Below, piece after piece: positions 48,690 through 61,600 of a DNA stretch of 64,000 bases. The stretch spans positions 34,469 through 98,468 of the forward strand of contig CAJNOL010000854.1 in NCBI GenBank assembly GCA_905250125.1, in the 5' to 3' direction. Under the pieces are notes generated by a model. The model did not search any database, was not told the DNA's origin, and saw only the letters and a list, made by a program, of their open reading frames with translations. The stretch is from Rotaria sordida. Taxonomy: Eukaryota; Rotifera; Eurotatoria; Philodinida; Philodinidae. Each line of letters opens with the position of its first letter. Within the stretch, counting starts at the first letter, position 1. The translations under genes and the position numbers were made by a program.

Positions 48690-51560
48690 TTAACAGAATT
48701 AATAACTACTTTTTTTATGAATCCAATACTACCAAAACAGTCAATTTCTTGAGTATTATCATCGTCATCATGCATATCTTTGCCATTGCAACAGAACCGT
48801 AAAGAATCTATATTGATACTAAATTTAATTCTATAGCCGTTGTAGAACCAACAAGAACAGTTGTCACTTTATTCGATCCAATGATATTGTTCACTTTGAT
48901 GACAGCATTGGATCAGCTTCTGATACTTCAGTTTTACATCGATTAGCATCTAAAAAGAGATCGAACAATAGTCAAGCAATATAGAGCCATGACTTACATT
49001 ATATTGATTTAGCCTTTGAGTTTTTTAGTCTTATATGTATTATTTCTGAATGAATTAACGACAATTTTCTTTTAATATTTCATCGAACTTGTTTTATTAA
49101 TTCATTATTGTCACGTACATCGATTAAAACTTGTACTTGGTGAAGGCGACAATGGTAATCTCGATTATTCCATGACTCAAATGCTTTAGCAACCATTTTT
49201 TGACATCTAAAACTAAAGAAAAATAATTACATGTTATATTAAAAAAAATAAACGAACTTCCCTATCTTACCTTCATAAATCATCTTTTATCAACATGCGT
49301 ACGGTCATTAACGTATCTCATGTCGAGATCATTAAGCAAGATCGTCCATTATTTGCATACGATTGACAGCACAATTTTAAAAAATTCAAATTAAGATAAT
49401 ATGATATAAGATTATCAGGATAAAATGTTCCGCATGCACTCCTTTCACATTCCGTTGAATTTGTTGGTGAAATCGAATATACGTTGAGTAAAAGCAGAAC
49501 ATTCTTCTGCTGATCACTAAAAAGATTATTCTTTGGCTGTTTTAGTATAATAAAGTTTTTACAAAACTCTTTTACTGGATAATCAGTTAGAAGACTATTT
49601 ATATAATCACTTAATCCAAGTTTGAGAGACCCTCATTTATTGGGGAACATAGGTGAAATTAAAGTCTACAAAGCTTTTATACTTTTTTCGCAAAAACTCG
49701 AGTGCAGATTGAAGGTATTCATTTGAAATAACATCTTTCTTGGGTCGAATCGAACATTGAGGAATTCAAACGAGAAAGATATTCATTTTTAAATGATTTT
49801 CGTAATTGAATTTGAGTTTAAAAACAAACAAACCGCGTGCAATTGAAAAAAACTTAAAATAAATGATACACATAAAATGTAAATGGACTTACCAAGTACA
49901 GATTTATGAACATCATGTTGCATATGTATTAAAAAAGTGAATTTATTATCTGTTGTTGAGTTTAACAGCTTCTGTACGCATGCATGTTCACCACTTGATA
50001 CACAAGAATCGGACATTGCTTTCTGTAAACATCCTAATAATGCTTGAGATTCTAAATAAAATCAATTCAAAAATATCTTTTCACAATATTTTGACGTATG
50101 AAGATCTGGTTGAATATTCATTACTATCAGTTTAATACAGTCGCGAATTGACGACTATCGAACATCAAAAATTTTGTTTCAATTAAAGTTGCGAAGCTTA
50201 CATTGTAGATTGGAGATCATGGTAAAATAGTAATAGATTTTACTGATCATTGATTCGAGTTTGACGATAGAACCAGACATAGACATTTTATTATCTACAA
50301 TGGACAGAAAATTAAACTCTACAGATTTTGATGCAGAAAACAATAGATATTTTTACTGTTTAATTGTATTATGATTGAGAACCAACAATTGAGAAGGAAG
50401 GCGTCACATACGTACTTGATTCCAAACTGTCAGTAACTGGATGATTACGTCATTTTGCAATTACATCGTTATTTGTACCTAAAAATTTTTCATAATGCTT
50501 ACGAAGTTCATATAGTAAATCAGTATGACTTTCACCTTTAAATATTGAGGCATTTTCTGTGGGTAACCAGCACGAATTTCATGGTTTTTATATTCTCTTT
50601 TGCTTATAAGCTAGCAAGAGTTTTAACGATATCTTTGACAGCAGAATCACCTTGTAAGTCCAATAGCCCATGGTAAGAAATTGTAGCTTCATTATCTTCG
50701 ACATATTGAACATAAACAACATGCGTTTTTTCAGTTGTTCTTGTTGTTGACTAGTTCATCATCCAACCTACAAGAATGAAAATGGTATTTCGATTAAAGA
50801 TTTAACATTAACATACCGACAACTAGACTTGCTTTCAAATTTTCAATTAGTTCTTCATGAAAGTAGCTCGATATATACTGAATAAAACAAAATACAGCCT
50901 TCCTATTTCTATACTTGATACTGAAAACTTCTGCTGGCAACAACATCATCCATAACTCCTTTAATGGTATAAATAACGATATAATACGGCTGATTCAATT
51001 ATTTTGCTGGTCTAAGTATATGCAAGTCATCATAAGATTTTGTAGTTTGTGCGTGTTTATTTAGCTATCTTGATTGAATTAGAAGCCGATAAGATTGAGA
51101 TCTGCAGAACATGATTAAATCTTGTTCTTTGGCTTGCCTATGTGCATTGCTCTCCTCTTTATGAAGTTTTATTTTACCAAATGAAAATGTTTTCTTTTCC
51201 TACAAGAATAATCGGCAGTTTGCAAATTACAAAAATTTTTACTAAATGTATAAAAAGAACAATTAACATTTTATTATAGTGAACATAGTAGATGTATCAT
51301 TGTTTTAAAACAAAAACATTGTTCTATAACAGTATGACTCACTATTAGAACTTCAAATTTTTTCATATTATTCACATAAAATGACAACCCATTGAATTGT
51401 TTAAAAACAATCATCAAGTAAATCTTTCAATTCATGTACTAAAACTATCGACAACATATGTTTTATATTGTACTTCAGGTCATTTTTCCGAAGTAGATAA
51501 ATACTGAGTACGATGTTTAGATCGTGTAATTGTCAAATTCATCTTTTCACCAACTTTACC
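48690..51560 (-). pseudogene. decayed hAT-like transposase gene (DUF4371/ZNF862 type)
   Basis: Scattered conserved blocks read in order on the minus strand. At about 51190-51070 a zinc-finger-like region has TFSFGKIKLHKEESNAHRQA. At about 50870-50650 the catalytic-core region has YFHEELIENLKASLVVG, then ESTTR-like text with a stop in place of one residue, THVVYVQYVEDNEATISYHG and LLDLQGDSAVKDIVKTL. At about 50570 a TENASIFKG block, after a frameshift, matches the DGAS-x-x-G position. At about 49460 a block with NSTECERS resembles the hAT C-terminal dimerisation region. At about 49200 there is QKMVAKAFESWNNRDYHCRL. Many in-frame stops (for example TGA after VIAK and after SEK) and several frameshifts show that it is dead. 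The ends are approximate and I could not identify terminal inverted repeats. Adjacent plus-strand sequence at 51661-51800 encodes a short acidic Asp/Ser-rich frame that may be another relic. Confidence 0.7.
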
Positions 51561-52244
51561 ATTCTTCTATAAATTATAATTATGATCGAATCAAGAACTG
51601 AGTAACTTATCACATAAATTTTTTATTCATAACATTCACTTCCGAAACTAATTTTTCTTGTTCAACAAGTAATAATGATGGAGATGGACTTGATGAAAAA
51701 GAAGATGGAACTGATGATGATCAAGATCCAATCGATGATAATATTTCAATTTCTTCCTCAACTAAAGAAAAAACATGTTTTGATGCAGCTTCATTTTTAC
51801 CCTAAAATTCATCTAATGTTAATTGAGTTTTATCCACAAAAGTTAAATCTAGAATAGAAATAGAAACAAAAAAATCCATATGAACATTGGTATAAAAAGC
51901 AAAAGCTCGAATTAGGACTAGAGCCAGTCATGTATGTTTCATATTGGAATTGAAAACAGTGATGTATATAAACAGAGCTCGAGAAAGAACAGAAGCTATA
52001 TATAGCTAATGATAATATTAACCGAAAGAGGTCACAATCTACTATAATCTATCTAGACATGGAGTTTAATTTAATACTACATACTTCTTTTGCAGGTACA
52101 GATATCAAAATGTAAGTTTCTTCAGCAAAGTATACTACTTATAGTTTGTTTTTTCTGAATAACGTGTAAAACAGTGTATACATCAAAAACAGTAGATGTT
52201 ATGTATATTTTACTTCTACTTGAAATATCTGCTATTGCAAGCAC

Positions 52245-52750
52245 TCGTGCGGATGGTTGTGGGTATCGGTGTTGGTATAGATGAAGAGAATATTCACATC
52301 CTCAATTAGACTTACTATCATTGAAAATTGAAATTCAACGTAGCTAAAGATAGTACGGACAATGATTGGTAAACGTGACTACTTTCCAATACAATCAATC
52401 ACAAGAACTACATAGGTCTGCTATAAATCTGTCTTGACAAAATTGGTTACTCTTTGTCAAACGACTTTCTGTCGAAAATAAGTTTCATCGAAAATTATTT
52501 TACCAAAAACAGTTGTGAAGCTCGCTGATTATTACGACGCCTTTGAGTTCAGATAGTATTTGTCGAAACTAAAGGGAAATGTGGTTCAGTCTATGTGTAC
52601 ACTATTCGTTTGTCGCCACCAATGTCTTTTAGGGAATGTCTTACGGCAAAAATTATTTTCGATGGAAAAGCTTTGCGACGAAAAGCAATAAGTCATCGTC
52701 AACTGATGACGATATCAACCTAGCAAAGAATAGAACAGCAAATAGTCTTG
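52245..52750. repeat. GT/AC hairpin next to TCGAAAAT inverted-repeat cluster
   Basis: At 52248-52305, GCGGATGGTTGTGGGTATCG is followed by GTGTTGG and then by ATTCACATCCTC. About 150 bases on, GTCGAAAATAAGTTTCATCG and AAAATTATTTTACC at 52463 are matched in inverted form by GGCAAAAATTATTTTCGATG at 52654, and TGTCGAAAC, GCGACGAAAAG and CATCGTCAACTGATGACG follow. The spacing of hairpin and cluster is like that at 38840-39205 and 54730-55345. Confidence 0.5.
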
Positions 52751-54729
52751 ACGACTTGACGACTTGACGTCGTTCCATATTAAGATTCAACCATCGATAT
52801 TCGTTGATGAAATTAAAAAATGTTTACATGACGCAATGCGAACAACTAGAGCTATCCAAATATCTGATTCTTAAGAGTAAAATTCAAATTTGTCACACAA
52901 CGTTTAGTCGTAAATTTCTATTTGCGATATAATTTTGTGCTTCGATATTTGCCCTTTTTATTCTACTATCCTTTAATTTGATAAGCATTACCGACATTAA
53001 AGTTTTCATCACACACTTTATCATTGAAAAAGTCGCGATCACTTGAAGCAAGATTAATTTCAAGATTTCTAGCTAGGTACGGCTTCGAGGATGTAAATCT
53101 CATCTAGTAGTATGAGTCTCTAGTCATCAAAGAGCAAGCAATTCTACATTTCATTCGGAGCCTGAAAAATATGCATAGATGATTTCATGAATAATCAATT
53201 ACCAAAATTTCTTTCAGTTTTATCAACAAATGAATGACGTATTTATGGAGTAGTCATTGTCTAATTTCTACAGAGAATAGAGACTAATCTTTTCTTTATC
53301 CCTCACAGAAGATTAACTGATAAAATTGGCTTGCTCCATAGAAAGCAACCGAGTTGTCGTTCTTCGTTTGCTTCTTTTAATGCTGTGCGAATCACAGCAT
53401 TTATCTAGCCCTTCCCAATTTTTTTTCTTCCATTGTTTCTCCTAATTAATATGTGTGTCGAAAGATCATGTTTTGCGTAATATTCGTATGGATAATCAAA
53501 AATCAAAAAATATTCGTTAAAATTTTAGATCAACATATCGAAATCGAATCGATATTATCAGTTTATTGATCACAAGTACGACGTTCTATTTTCTTTCTTA
53601 AAGCTATCTATTAAAACGAATTTTTCTGAACTTTGTAATTTTTAATCTTCAACATAATTAAAATGAAGATAGCAACAAATGTTAGCTGCACCTCCCTTTG
53701 AATAATTGATTTTAGATATAACAATTGTAAATGGAGCTGATGAGACGCAATGTATCAAAGCAAGAACTAAGCAATCAAACTATAGGTATCATTAGAAACA
53801 TGCTAATACTTCTTAAATGAGTTCTCTTAGTAATGTGTTTCGCAATGACAACCTTTCACTTTCTTTCTCACTTTGATGAGCTGCTGGATGACAACGTCAA
53901 TTTTGCGATTTACAGCGACAGAAAAAGAAATTATTCCACTAAAAGGTTAACATCGTTTGAACGAAAGCATTATGTATTCAACCGTAAAAATGATTATTCA
54001 TTTTTTAATGAGATATTGGTATTTAATGCGATGCGAAGCAAAACATTAGCATAATCGTACCAAGTGTTTTCTCTTATGAATGCAGTGTGAAGCACAGGAT
54101 TCATGTAGCCTTTCTCGAGTTTTTTTTCGCTTGCTTCTTCTATCAAGACACGAAACGAGAATTCGTATTTTCTATCGCAATCATCTCGAAAATCAAAAGT
54201 CAGAGAGTAATCGTCGAAATGTGAGACGAACATATAGAGATCGGTGGATAGAAAGCTTGAACGTCCTGTACATGGATAGCTACTTACTTAAGTAATGTGA
54301 GTGACAAAAATAAAGAATGATGCATTCTCCACTCGAAATTGTGCACGACCAAGGTTGATCATGCATCCAGTCACATAGCACGTTTGTCATTGCAGACTAT
54401 TCTGTTACCATCTGAGATCTTCAGACGATTTTCATAATCTCTCAACATATATTACTATTTATGAGAATTGTTTAGTCGCTTTATTTGATCACCACTGTAT
54501 TGTTCACATATGCGTGTAGAAAGTAAAAAATGTAATATATGCCGTGTAAAAGGTTGAGAAATATGGTAAGTAATGCAAAATACAATGTAGAGACAGTCAG
54601 CAAGGCGTCAAGATACTTCTGTACTTGCACAAAGCAAAATAAAATATGACAGCTTGCGAGTACTTGTTCTGTGGCTGGATAGGATTAACTCTCTATTTGC
54701 ATTGCAATTAGATATGAGACAGTTTTATA

Positions 54730-55345
54730 TAAGTTCTCTGAACTGGAACTATTAGCAACAGGTCAAGTTCAAATAGGTGCTGCAATTCATAACAAGCTGA
54801 TTTCATATGAGCTGAAACCAGACGCCAGCTCTTCCAACCAGGTCAACTGAGCTCGAACTGTCATTTTCTCATAAGGATCGATCCTCAGATTCATCACTAG
54901 TTAAACTCAAGTTTCCAATACTGAGTCAGAAGTATTCTAATTTTAGAGCTGATTCGTGCCATAAAAGAACACTTTTGTTTCGTATTTGGGAACCCAGACT
55001 CAATTAATCGTGGAAGTAAGTATCCGCTCTCATCGGAGCAGGAACAGTCCAAGTTCAGTCGTACTGCTTGGAAGAATTGGTTCACAATTCCAATTCAACT
55101 CAGCTGAACCGGTCATCGGCGCCAGTTTCACAGAAGTGAGCTGCTCAGAATTTTCTGATCAAATGGAGTGAACTGGTCACTAGTTTCAGCTCATTCGAAT
55201 TTGAGTTGGTCATTCAGTTCTTCCATTCAGTTCTCACGAACTGCTGAAATGAAACCACCATCTACCTAATTGCAACAACCGTCTGTACATGGAATACCAA
55301 GGATGTGGGTGTGAGTCTGCTCTTCCGCATGACCCACATCCTCCA
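54730..55345. repeat. GAACTG/CAGTTC word cluster followed by GT/AC hairpin
   Basis: Between about 54738 and 55250 the words TGAACTGG, GAGCTGAAAC, CAGGTCAACTGAGCTCGAACTG, GGTTCACAATTCC, CTCAGCTGAACCGG, GAGTGAACTGG, TTCAGCTCATTC, ATTCAGTTC and GAACTGCTGAAAT recur in both orientations. At 55301-55341 the perfect inverted repeat GGATGTGGGT/ACCCACATCC encloses a 21-base loop. No coding frame spans the cluster. Confidence 0.6.
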
Positions 55346-55704
55346 CGATTTCATATTTGAATCTTGTTGCCTTCGAGAGAGTCACCCATCGTATTAATTG
55401 AAAAATATTGACCACAGTACTTTGAGATGGCTTCTAACTTCACAAAATTTTGAGAAACAACATGACTTAGATGGAATACTTTAATCCTTTAACTTTATGT
55501 GAATCGATCATTCCCTAGTGCTAAACTTATCGTCTAGTTGTAATCGTTCTCGATTTATTCAAAAAATACAACGAACAACATCCTTTATTGCAAGAATCTG
55601 CAGTGATATATTGAGTTTCTAGTGAAATGCATTCGTAGTAATCTTGTGCATGATGAAATTCAAATTCTTTTTAACGAATGAGTTTAACTATGAATATGAC
55701 ACGT

Positions 55705-56801
55705 TCAAAGAATAATTTTGAAGACAGATTTTCTGCTATACACTTTGGAATGTGTGTTCGAATTACAATACGATTTTTGCAAAAACTTCGATGGAATTTG
55801 ATTTTTCGATGTTGTTATTAATGTTTCTTGCACTTGAGGTTCGGTATATGAAGCAAATATAGCTGTTAAAGATGGTTGAATTTGTTGTTTTGATTGTTCT
55901 CGTATCAAACTCATATTCATCTCACATAATCTTGCCAATTCATTTGCGTTATCTTTCATACGTTGTGCAAATTCTAAATGTGATTTCAAATTTTCTTCTG
56001 TAATATATTTATAGTTTTTCATAAAATATTTTCCAATTTCTTGTCGTCGTTTGATCATATTGCTTGAATCAATCATCTGCTGCCGTTGTCTTATTTCTTC
56101 TTCAGTCAACATACCCCAAGTCCTATAGCGGATGGCTCGATTCGACATAGCATTGGAATGGTACATGGAATAAAAAGTCGACCCTCCATAGGAACAATAA
56201 TACGATCGAGGCAAAAGTCCAAAATACTCAACACCCTGTAGATTACTTGTGGATGAATTAGTTGTCCATGGTGAAGATTGTTTTGTATAGGGACGAAGAG
56301 ATAGTTTTGGATTTTGCAGAAATTCATTCAACATTAGCAATGATGCATTATTAATATCACCATCAGTATTTAAGCATATCTGTTGTTCCATTCCATTGTT
56401 TTCACTTTCATATTTTTGATTATCTGAATACGATACAAAATAGAAAGCGTAAAATAAGCTAATAGGCAAACATTTTTTAAAAGCTTACATGTACTTGGAG
56501 AATATTGTTCATATTGATCGTTTCTCACATCTTCTGTGTACTGATCTTTCGCTTCGCGTATAGCAACTTCTGCTTTTTCAAGAACAATTTTCTTTTCGTC
56601 TTCAACTATCTCCGGTTTTCCCAAACTAATCAAATGTTCTATATTCATTTCATGAATTAATTTTCGTTGTTCAACGCTTAGGGGACTATGCAATTTTGTA
56701 ATTTTTCGATCATGTAGAGCCACTTGGTTTTGTGCCGAAATAGTTGTTCCACTGGATATTTGCTGCTTTAGAGAAATGTCACGGGGACTTGTATATTGTA
56801 A
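55705..56801 (-). CDS. unrecognised charged, coiled-coil-rich protein (5' end not found)
   Basis: Two exons are clear: 56801-56489 and 56423-55705, joined in phase 1 across a 65-base intron (GTAAGC...TATTCAG) to give at least 343 aa. The first exon follows a CTTTAG acceptor and has no ATG in frame, so at least one upstream exon is missing from my model. The sequence is hydrophilic: a helical, Lys/Glu-rich stretch (LSVEQRKLIHEMNIEHL), a Ser/Tyr-rich middle (YYCSYGGSTFYSMYHS) and a second helical segment beginning WGMLTEEEIRQRQQMI, then a basic C-terminus. There is no membrane segment or known motif. It lies downstream of the KH-macro-TIR gene on the same strand, about 1.8 kb away. Function unknown. 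Confidence 0.65.
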
Positions 56802-58624
56802 CTAAAGGACAAGTACTCTGGTAGAAATGTAAGTGATTTATATAGAAAATTTACCAGTAATTTTGTGAAATACGATCAAAAGATATTGTTTCACAGTATA
56901 TATTTCGAAAAGTTCAAACCTCTTGTCCTTATAGACCGCCAAAAACGATCCTCTTACAAAATTCTACAACCTCACGATAATTAGAAATCTCTTAAAAAGC
57001 CGTGTCTAATAATTGAAACTGGAATGTAAGTAAATGATGCCATCGAGATGTGCGCAGATGGTGAAAAGTGCATTGATGTCCTGAATAGTCTGTCTGTTAG
57101 TCTGATTTAATTTTCTCATTGTAATGCCTTGATACTGTCTGAGTACTAATTATGTAGTTCATCATGATGTATTCTTAGCGTTCTTAAAATATATCAAGAT
57201 CTGATGTTTGTGAATGACAATCAACAATTTTCTCAGTAAACTGACAGCGTTCATTACTTTACAATACCATGATATCCAATATATATATTGATTCGAAATT
57301 ATACAATATAAAGTCGCGAACTATTATTTGACTTTAATTGAAAAATTTTATTTGTACTATTTTAGATGACTTACTATGTTTGTAGATGAAACGAGACTCA
57401 CATGAAGAAAATAGTTTAGAGTCAATGAAAAGGATAAAACTCAACCATTTTAATGTTGAAATATGATTCAGAAGAGTCTTAACCAAACCAAGTTATCAAT
57501 AAAGTCACAGAATCCACACTGACTTCTATGTTGCCCATGGACGCTATGGATACAAAACCCTTAGAAAAGTTTTGGTTTGACTTCAGAAGCTCTAATTATG
57601 CTGCTAAATGTATTAGATGAAAGTTATGATATGATACACGATGCACATACACAATAGCACGACAATAGAAAACGATTGAAAGTACCCAAGGGACAACGTT
57701 TCATAACATCTCATGTTTTTTTTTGCGAAGCGTTCTTCCTCTGAATTTCTCTATGCTGACTACTAAACAAGGGTGCGCATACACGAAAAAAAAACTACTT
57801 AGATATGTGAAAAAAACTGATAAACGTCATGCGAAAATAGTAGTTCCTTTGCTTTTCTAGATGTGATTAAACCAAATAGTAATGGAACCAGTTCAGAAAA
57901 CGTGCAGTAAAATGATGTCAAACTTCATATGAAATAATGTAAATAACAGGTTTGACTATATTTGCAGATAAATCCATAATTACATGGACACAGATCTCTG
58001 ATGAAAGATGAAATAGTGGCTTATAAATAATAGTGAAAATCAATCAGCCAATGGTGACGATGATGGAGTAAATCAACATCTCTTTAGTTTCAACGAAATT
58101 TCGTTAAAAGCTTCTACTTTAAATATAAACATATCCAATATGGTTAACTGCTCAATCAAACGATGGCTATACTAATAAGAAAACGTCCATGAACATTGAT
58201 TCATGTTCGAAATGAAGTTTTCCCATCGGTTGGAGTCTAATGCTTGAAGGATCCGGGATGATATATTGTTCTTTCTTAGTAATAGCTTTATTATTAATCT
58301 TTCAATCAATGACTAATGATTATCATGAAAATTTGAATTATAACTATGTTTATTGATTTTCAGAAGTACATAGTTTTCAAGAAGATTCCATTTCTTGAAA
58401 AACTATCAAATGTTCGCCCTTTTTGTCAAATTTGACATTAGAAGTTCATACTAAAATGGAAAAGAGTTTGTATGAACCACCATACTTATTTACGGGCAGA
58501 ATTTTAGACATTTGACTTTTATGAAGTATCCTGGTCATAAAGTCTAAAGCTGAATAATAGGTGTTAATTAAAAAGAAAAGTCTAGCAGCATTAAATCCGT
58601 TTATATTTTTTAGTTTCATTCAGT
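56802..58624. other. gap between the unrecognised gene and the KH-macro-TIR gene
   Basis: No complete gene. One or more 5' exons of the gene at 55705-56801 should lie here: a possible donor (ACTG then GTAAAT) is present at about 56860, but its frame does not join cleanly to the next exon. The rest is AT-rich with short frames. Confidence 0.45.
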
Positions 58625-61600
58625 CTAATCTAACCAGTAATGTCTTATTTCAGCCCAAGAATATTCTATTTTAAGCTCTTCATGTTCAAATTTCTTCCAA
58701 AGCATTGTAAACGACAAAAATAATTCATTCTCATTCCTGAAAATCTACCCAAAAATATTCATGCTACATACTATTTTTCAATGGAATATTAAAACACATG
58801 ATACTCACTATTTCTAACAGTAATTTGTCAAATACTAGATCAAACTGCTTTTCCGATCCGAACATTTGAAAATATGAACGGTTCACTAGTAGTTGTTGTA
58901 GCCAATCAACTGGTGTGCAATTTTGAATTGTGACGGGAATGATTTGTTTGCTAATTTGACTGGCATACTTTGCTTCTTTTTCACAATGTTCATCCTCAAA
59001 ATAATTTTCACTGATATAAAGAATAATGCAATCAGATTTCTCTATTTGAGACAATGTATCACTGTGATTGCTTACTCCATTGGAGCTAAGCCACAAGGAA
59101 AATCCTTCATCTATGAGACGATTTGCTAAATGATGGCATGCAACCGAGTCCTCTTGGCAATAACTTAGCATGACATTATAACATATGGAAGATTCAGCTG
59201 TTGCTGTAAGATCTGATGTTAGAAATTGAATAGTGGACATCGGGAGTGATGTTTCAAATAACAATTGTTGTAAGTGTTGTTTTTCTTCAATTAGTGCAAC
59301 TGTCAGGCGATATTTTTGTTTCGCTTCGTGTATACCAATGATCGAACCTTTTAGTTTGATTCGTTGATCACTGCTAATTTGCGGCAAAATGCATCTATCA
59401 TTACAATATTTATAATAGGCATTGATCAAATACTGATTCCAATCATTGAATCCATCCAACTCTACTTCAGCCATACATCGTTTCAAATAATTGCTTATTT
59501 TTTCCTGACACTTTAGTAAATATTCTTGCTTTGATGATGTCAGTGTAATTGTAATAGCTAGAACAAATGACAAAAAAGTACTTTCAACACGATTAGCTAA
59601 CGATTCTCTATCGAACTCTTCAAGGAAATAACTCGAGACCATCATCACTCTGTATGATGAATGTGATATGTATTGAACTAAAAAAATTGTATTTATAGGA
59701 CGGAACAGATTTTATTCAGATTGTATCCAATATTTTTGGATCTTTCAGCCTTAAGAAAAGCTTTTGAATCAAAATAATCATCGTTGATACTATCACATAT
59801 TCTTGAACTTCCATGTATGATCTCTATCAAACTGTAGGAAGATTAAATTCTCGTATCACGAGCAACAGAAACTAGAGCTCAGCAGGCATTTCACTCTCGA
59901 AACCTGGAAGCCATATTTCGGAATCTTGAATTTAATCAAGCAACAACTTAAGAAAACATGTTTTTTTTTTAATAATGTTTATGATAATCAACTTGCATAT
60001 GAATTTATGCCTTTCATATCTCAGACTGTGTGCTCTAGCATTCGTTATATATATTCAGGTTTCTATACGTCTTTTTCGTCTACCTTTTTATGGGAGACTG
60101 TTATGTGTTCTAGTTTCCAAGAATGGGAACCTATCTCGCGTTCCCCATTCCTAGGAATAGACCACAGAAATAGCATCTCTAGATGATGGTATTTTTCTAA
60201 GTAGTCTTCTACGCACAATAAAATTTCACAAAACTATAAAAAATAAGTCGATTTTGAACAACAGGTGTCTCGCTAAAATTCTTGCTATTTCAGAATTTGG
60301 GGATTGCCTCACATGCACTCCTACCAACAAATCCTTAAAAAGTCTTCTTTTACACTTGCTTAGCATACGACTAAATCATAAAGTGTAAAGATGCAGACGA
60401 CAATACTAGAATTTCCACTACGACTGAAATTTTTAATACAAAAAAATTAGAGCTACAAACATTCGTCTAATGATGTTACTGTTTGTAATGAGTATGTCAA
60501 GTAGAAAGTCAAAAGGCAGTTTAACACTATCTTACTTGATGTTGGATAAAAAAGAGTTCCATAACTATTATCAATTATTTCCATCGTTGAAATTACTGTT
60601 AAAAATTCTTGATGTAACGTTTGCTGGTCAGGTAAGAGAATGAATGAGACTTTTAAACATGTTGATTTTAAGGATTGAATTTGACGCTGTGTCTCATAGA
60701 TCATTTCCTCGGCTACAATTTTTTCGTCGCTGCATGAATCAGGAACTGCAAATGCAATTGATTGAGTTTCCATATTCGAATGCTTATCTCCCATGACAAT
60801 ATATTGAATGACCTTCGATATGAATTTTCGCACAGATTCACGTAAGCTATTTTCATTGATGGGTACCATCATTGCTGATAATGACCAATTTACAAATAGA
60901 ATCTTTTTGCAACACAATCTACCAGCTGTTGTTTCAGTAATGAATGAAAGTGAATTCTTGCCACTTTTTTCCAATGGTTGTTGCACAATTTCCCCAGCTC
61001 GTTCAATAAGACTTTCCTTTAATCCATATGATACGGATGGAATAACAATTGTGTCGACCTAAAGTGTACATATCAAGAAGCGTTCATAATTATGTTTATA
61101 CATTAATTTTTTAGAACTTTCACAAATCTTTTTCGACTTTACTAATGAGAAATAAGAAAAAGTGATAGATTCATTTCACATCTGTCAGATAGTTGTCTAA
61201 CCTTTTGTGCAGCTATATCGCCGATAAGAACTTCAAATGATCCATTAGCTAATGTTGCTTGTCGGTGAACCATGGATGATGAACAGAATAAATCGGACTG
61301 TTCAATTATTCGTTTTGAAACAGAATAAGCCGTCGATGCAGTTTCAATTGCTTTTGGTATTGTACATGCTTTTAGTGTTGTTTCGATTTTAAGATCACAA
61401 TTGCAACGATTATTTTGAGCAATGGTTTTAACAACTAAGCTTGCTCGATTGGCAATATCATAATAGAATTCAGTTGTTTTGAATGTACACGTTGTTATGT
61501 GTGATAATAAAGTGTTGATCCGAGATTCAATTTCATCTTTCAATTGTGGTGGTGCATTAAATGCACGTTGTCGAACATTGAAGTGTACACGATCGTTTTG

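Larger units (their letters stand above)
51561..55704. other. intergenic region with repeats
   Basis: No gene recognised. It contains the acidic plus-strand relic near 51661-51950 (two overlapping frames with several stops), the element at 52245-52750, a minisatellite-like duplication CGACTTGACGACTTGACG near 52751, and the word cluster plus hairpin at 54730-55345. Frames at 53833-54295 overlap on both strands and lack coding character. Confidence 0.45.
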
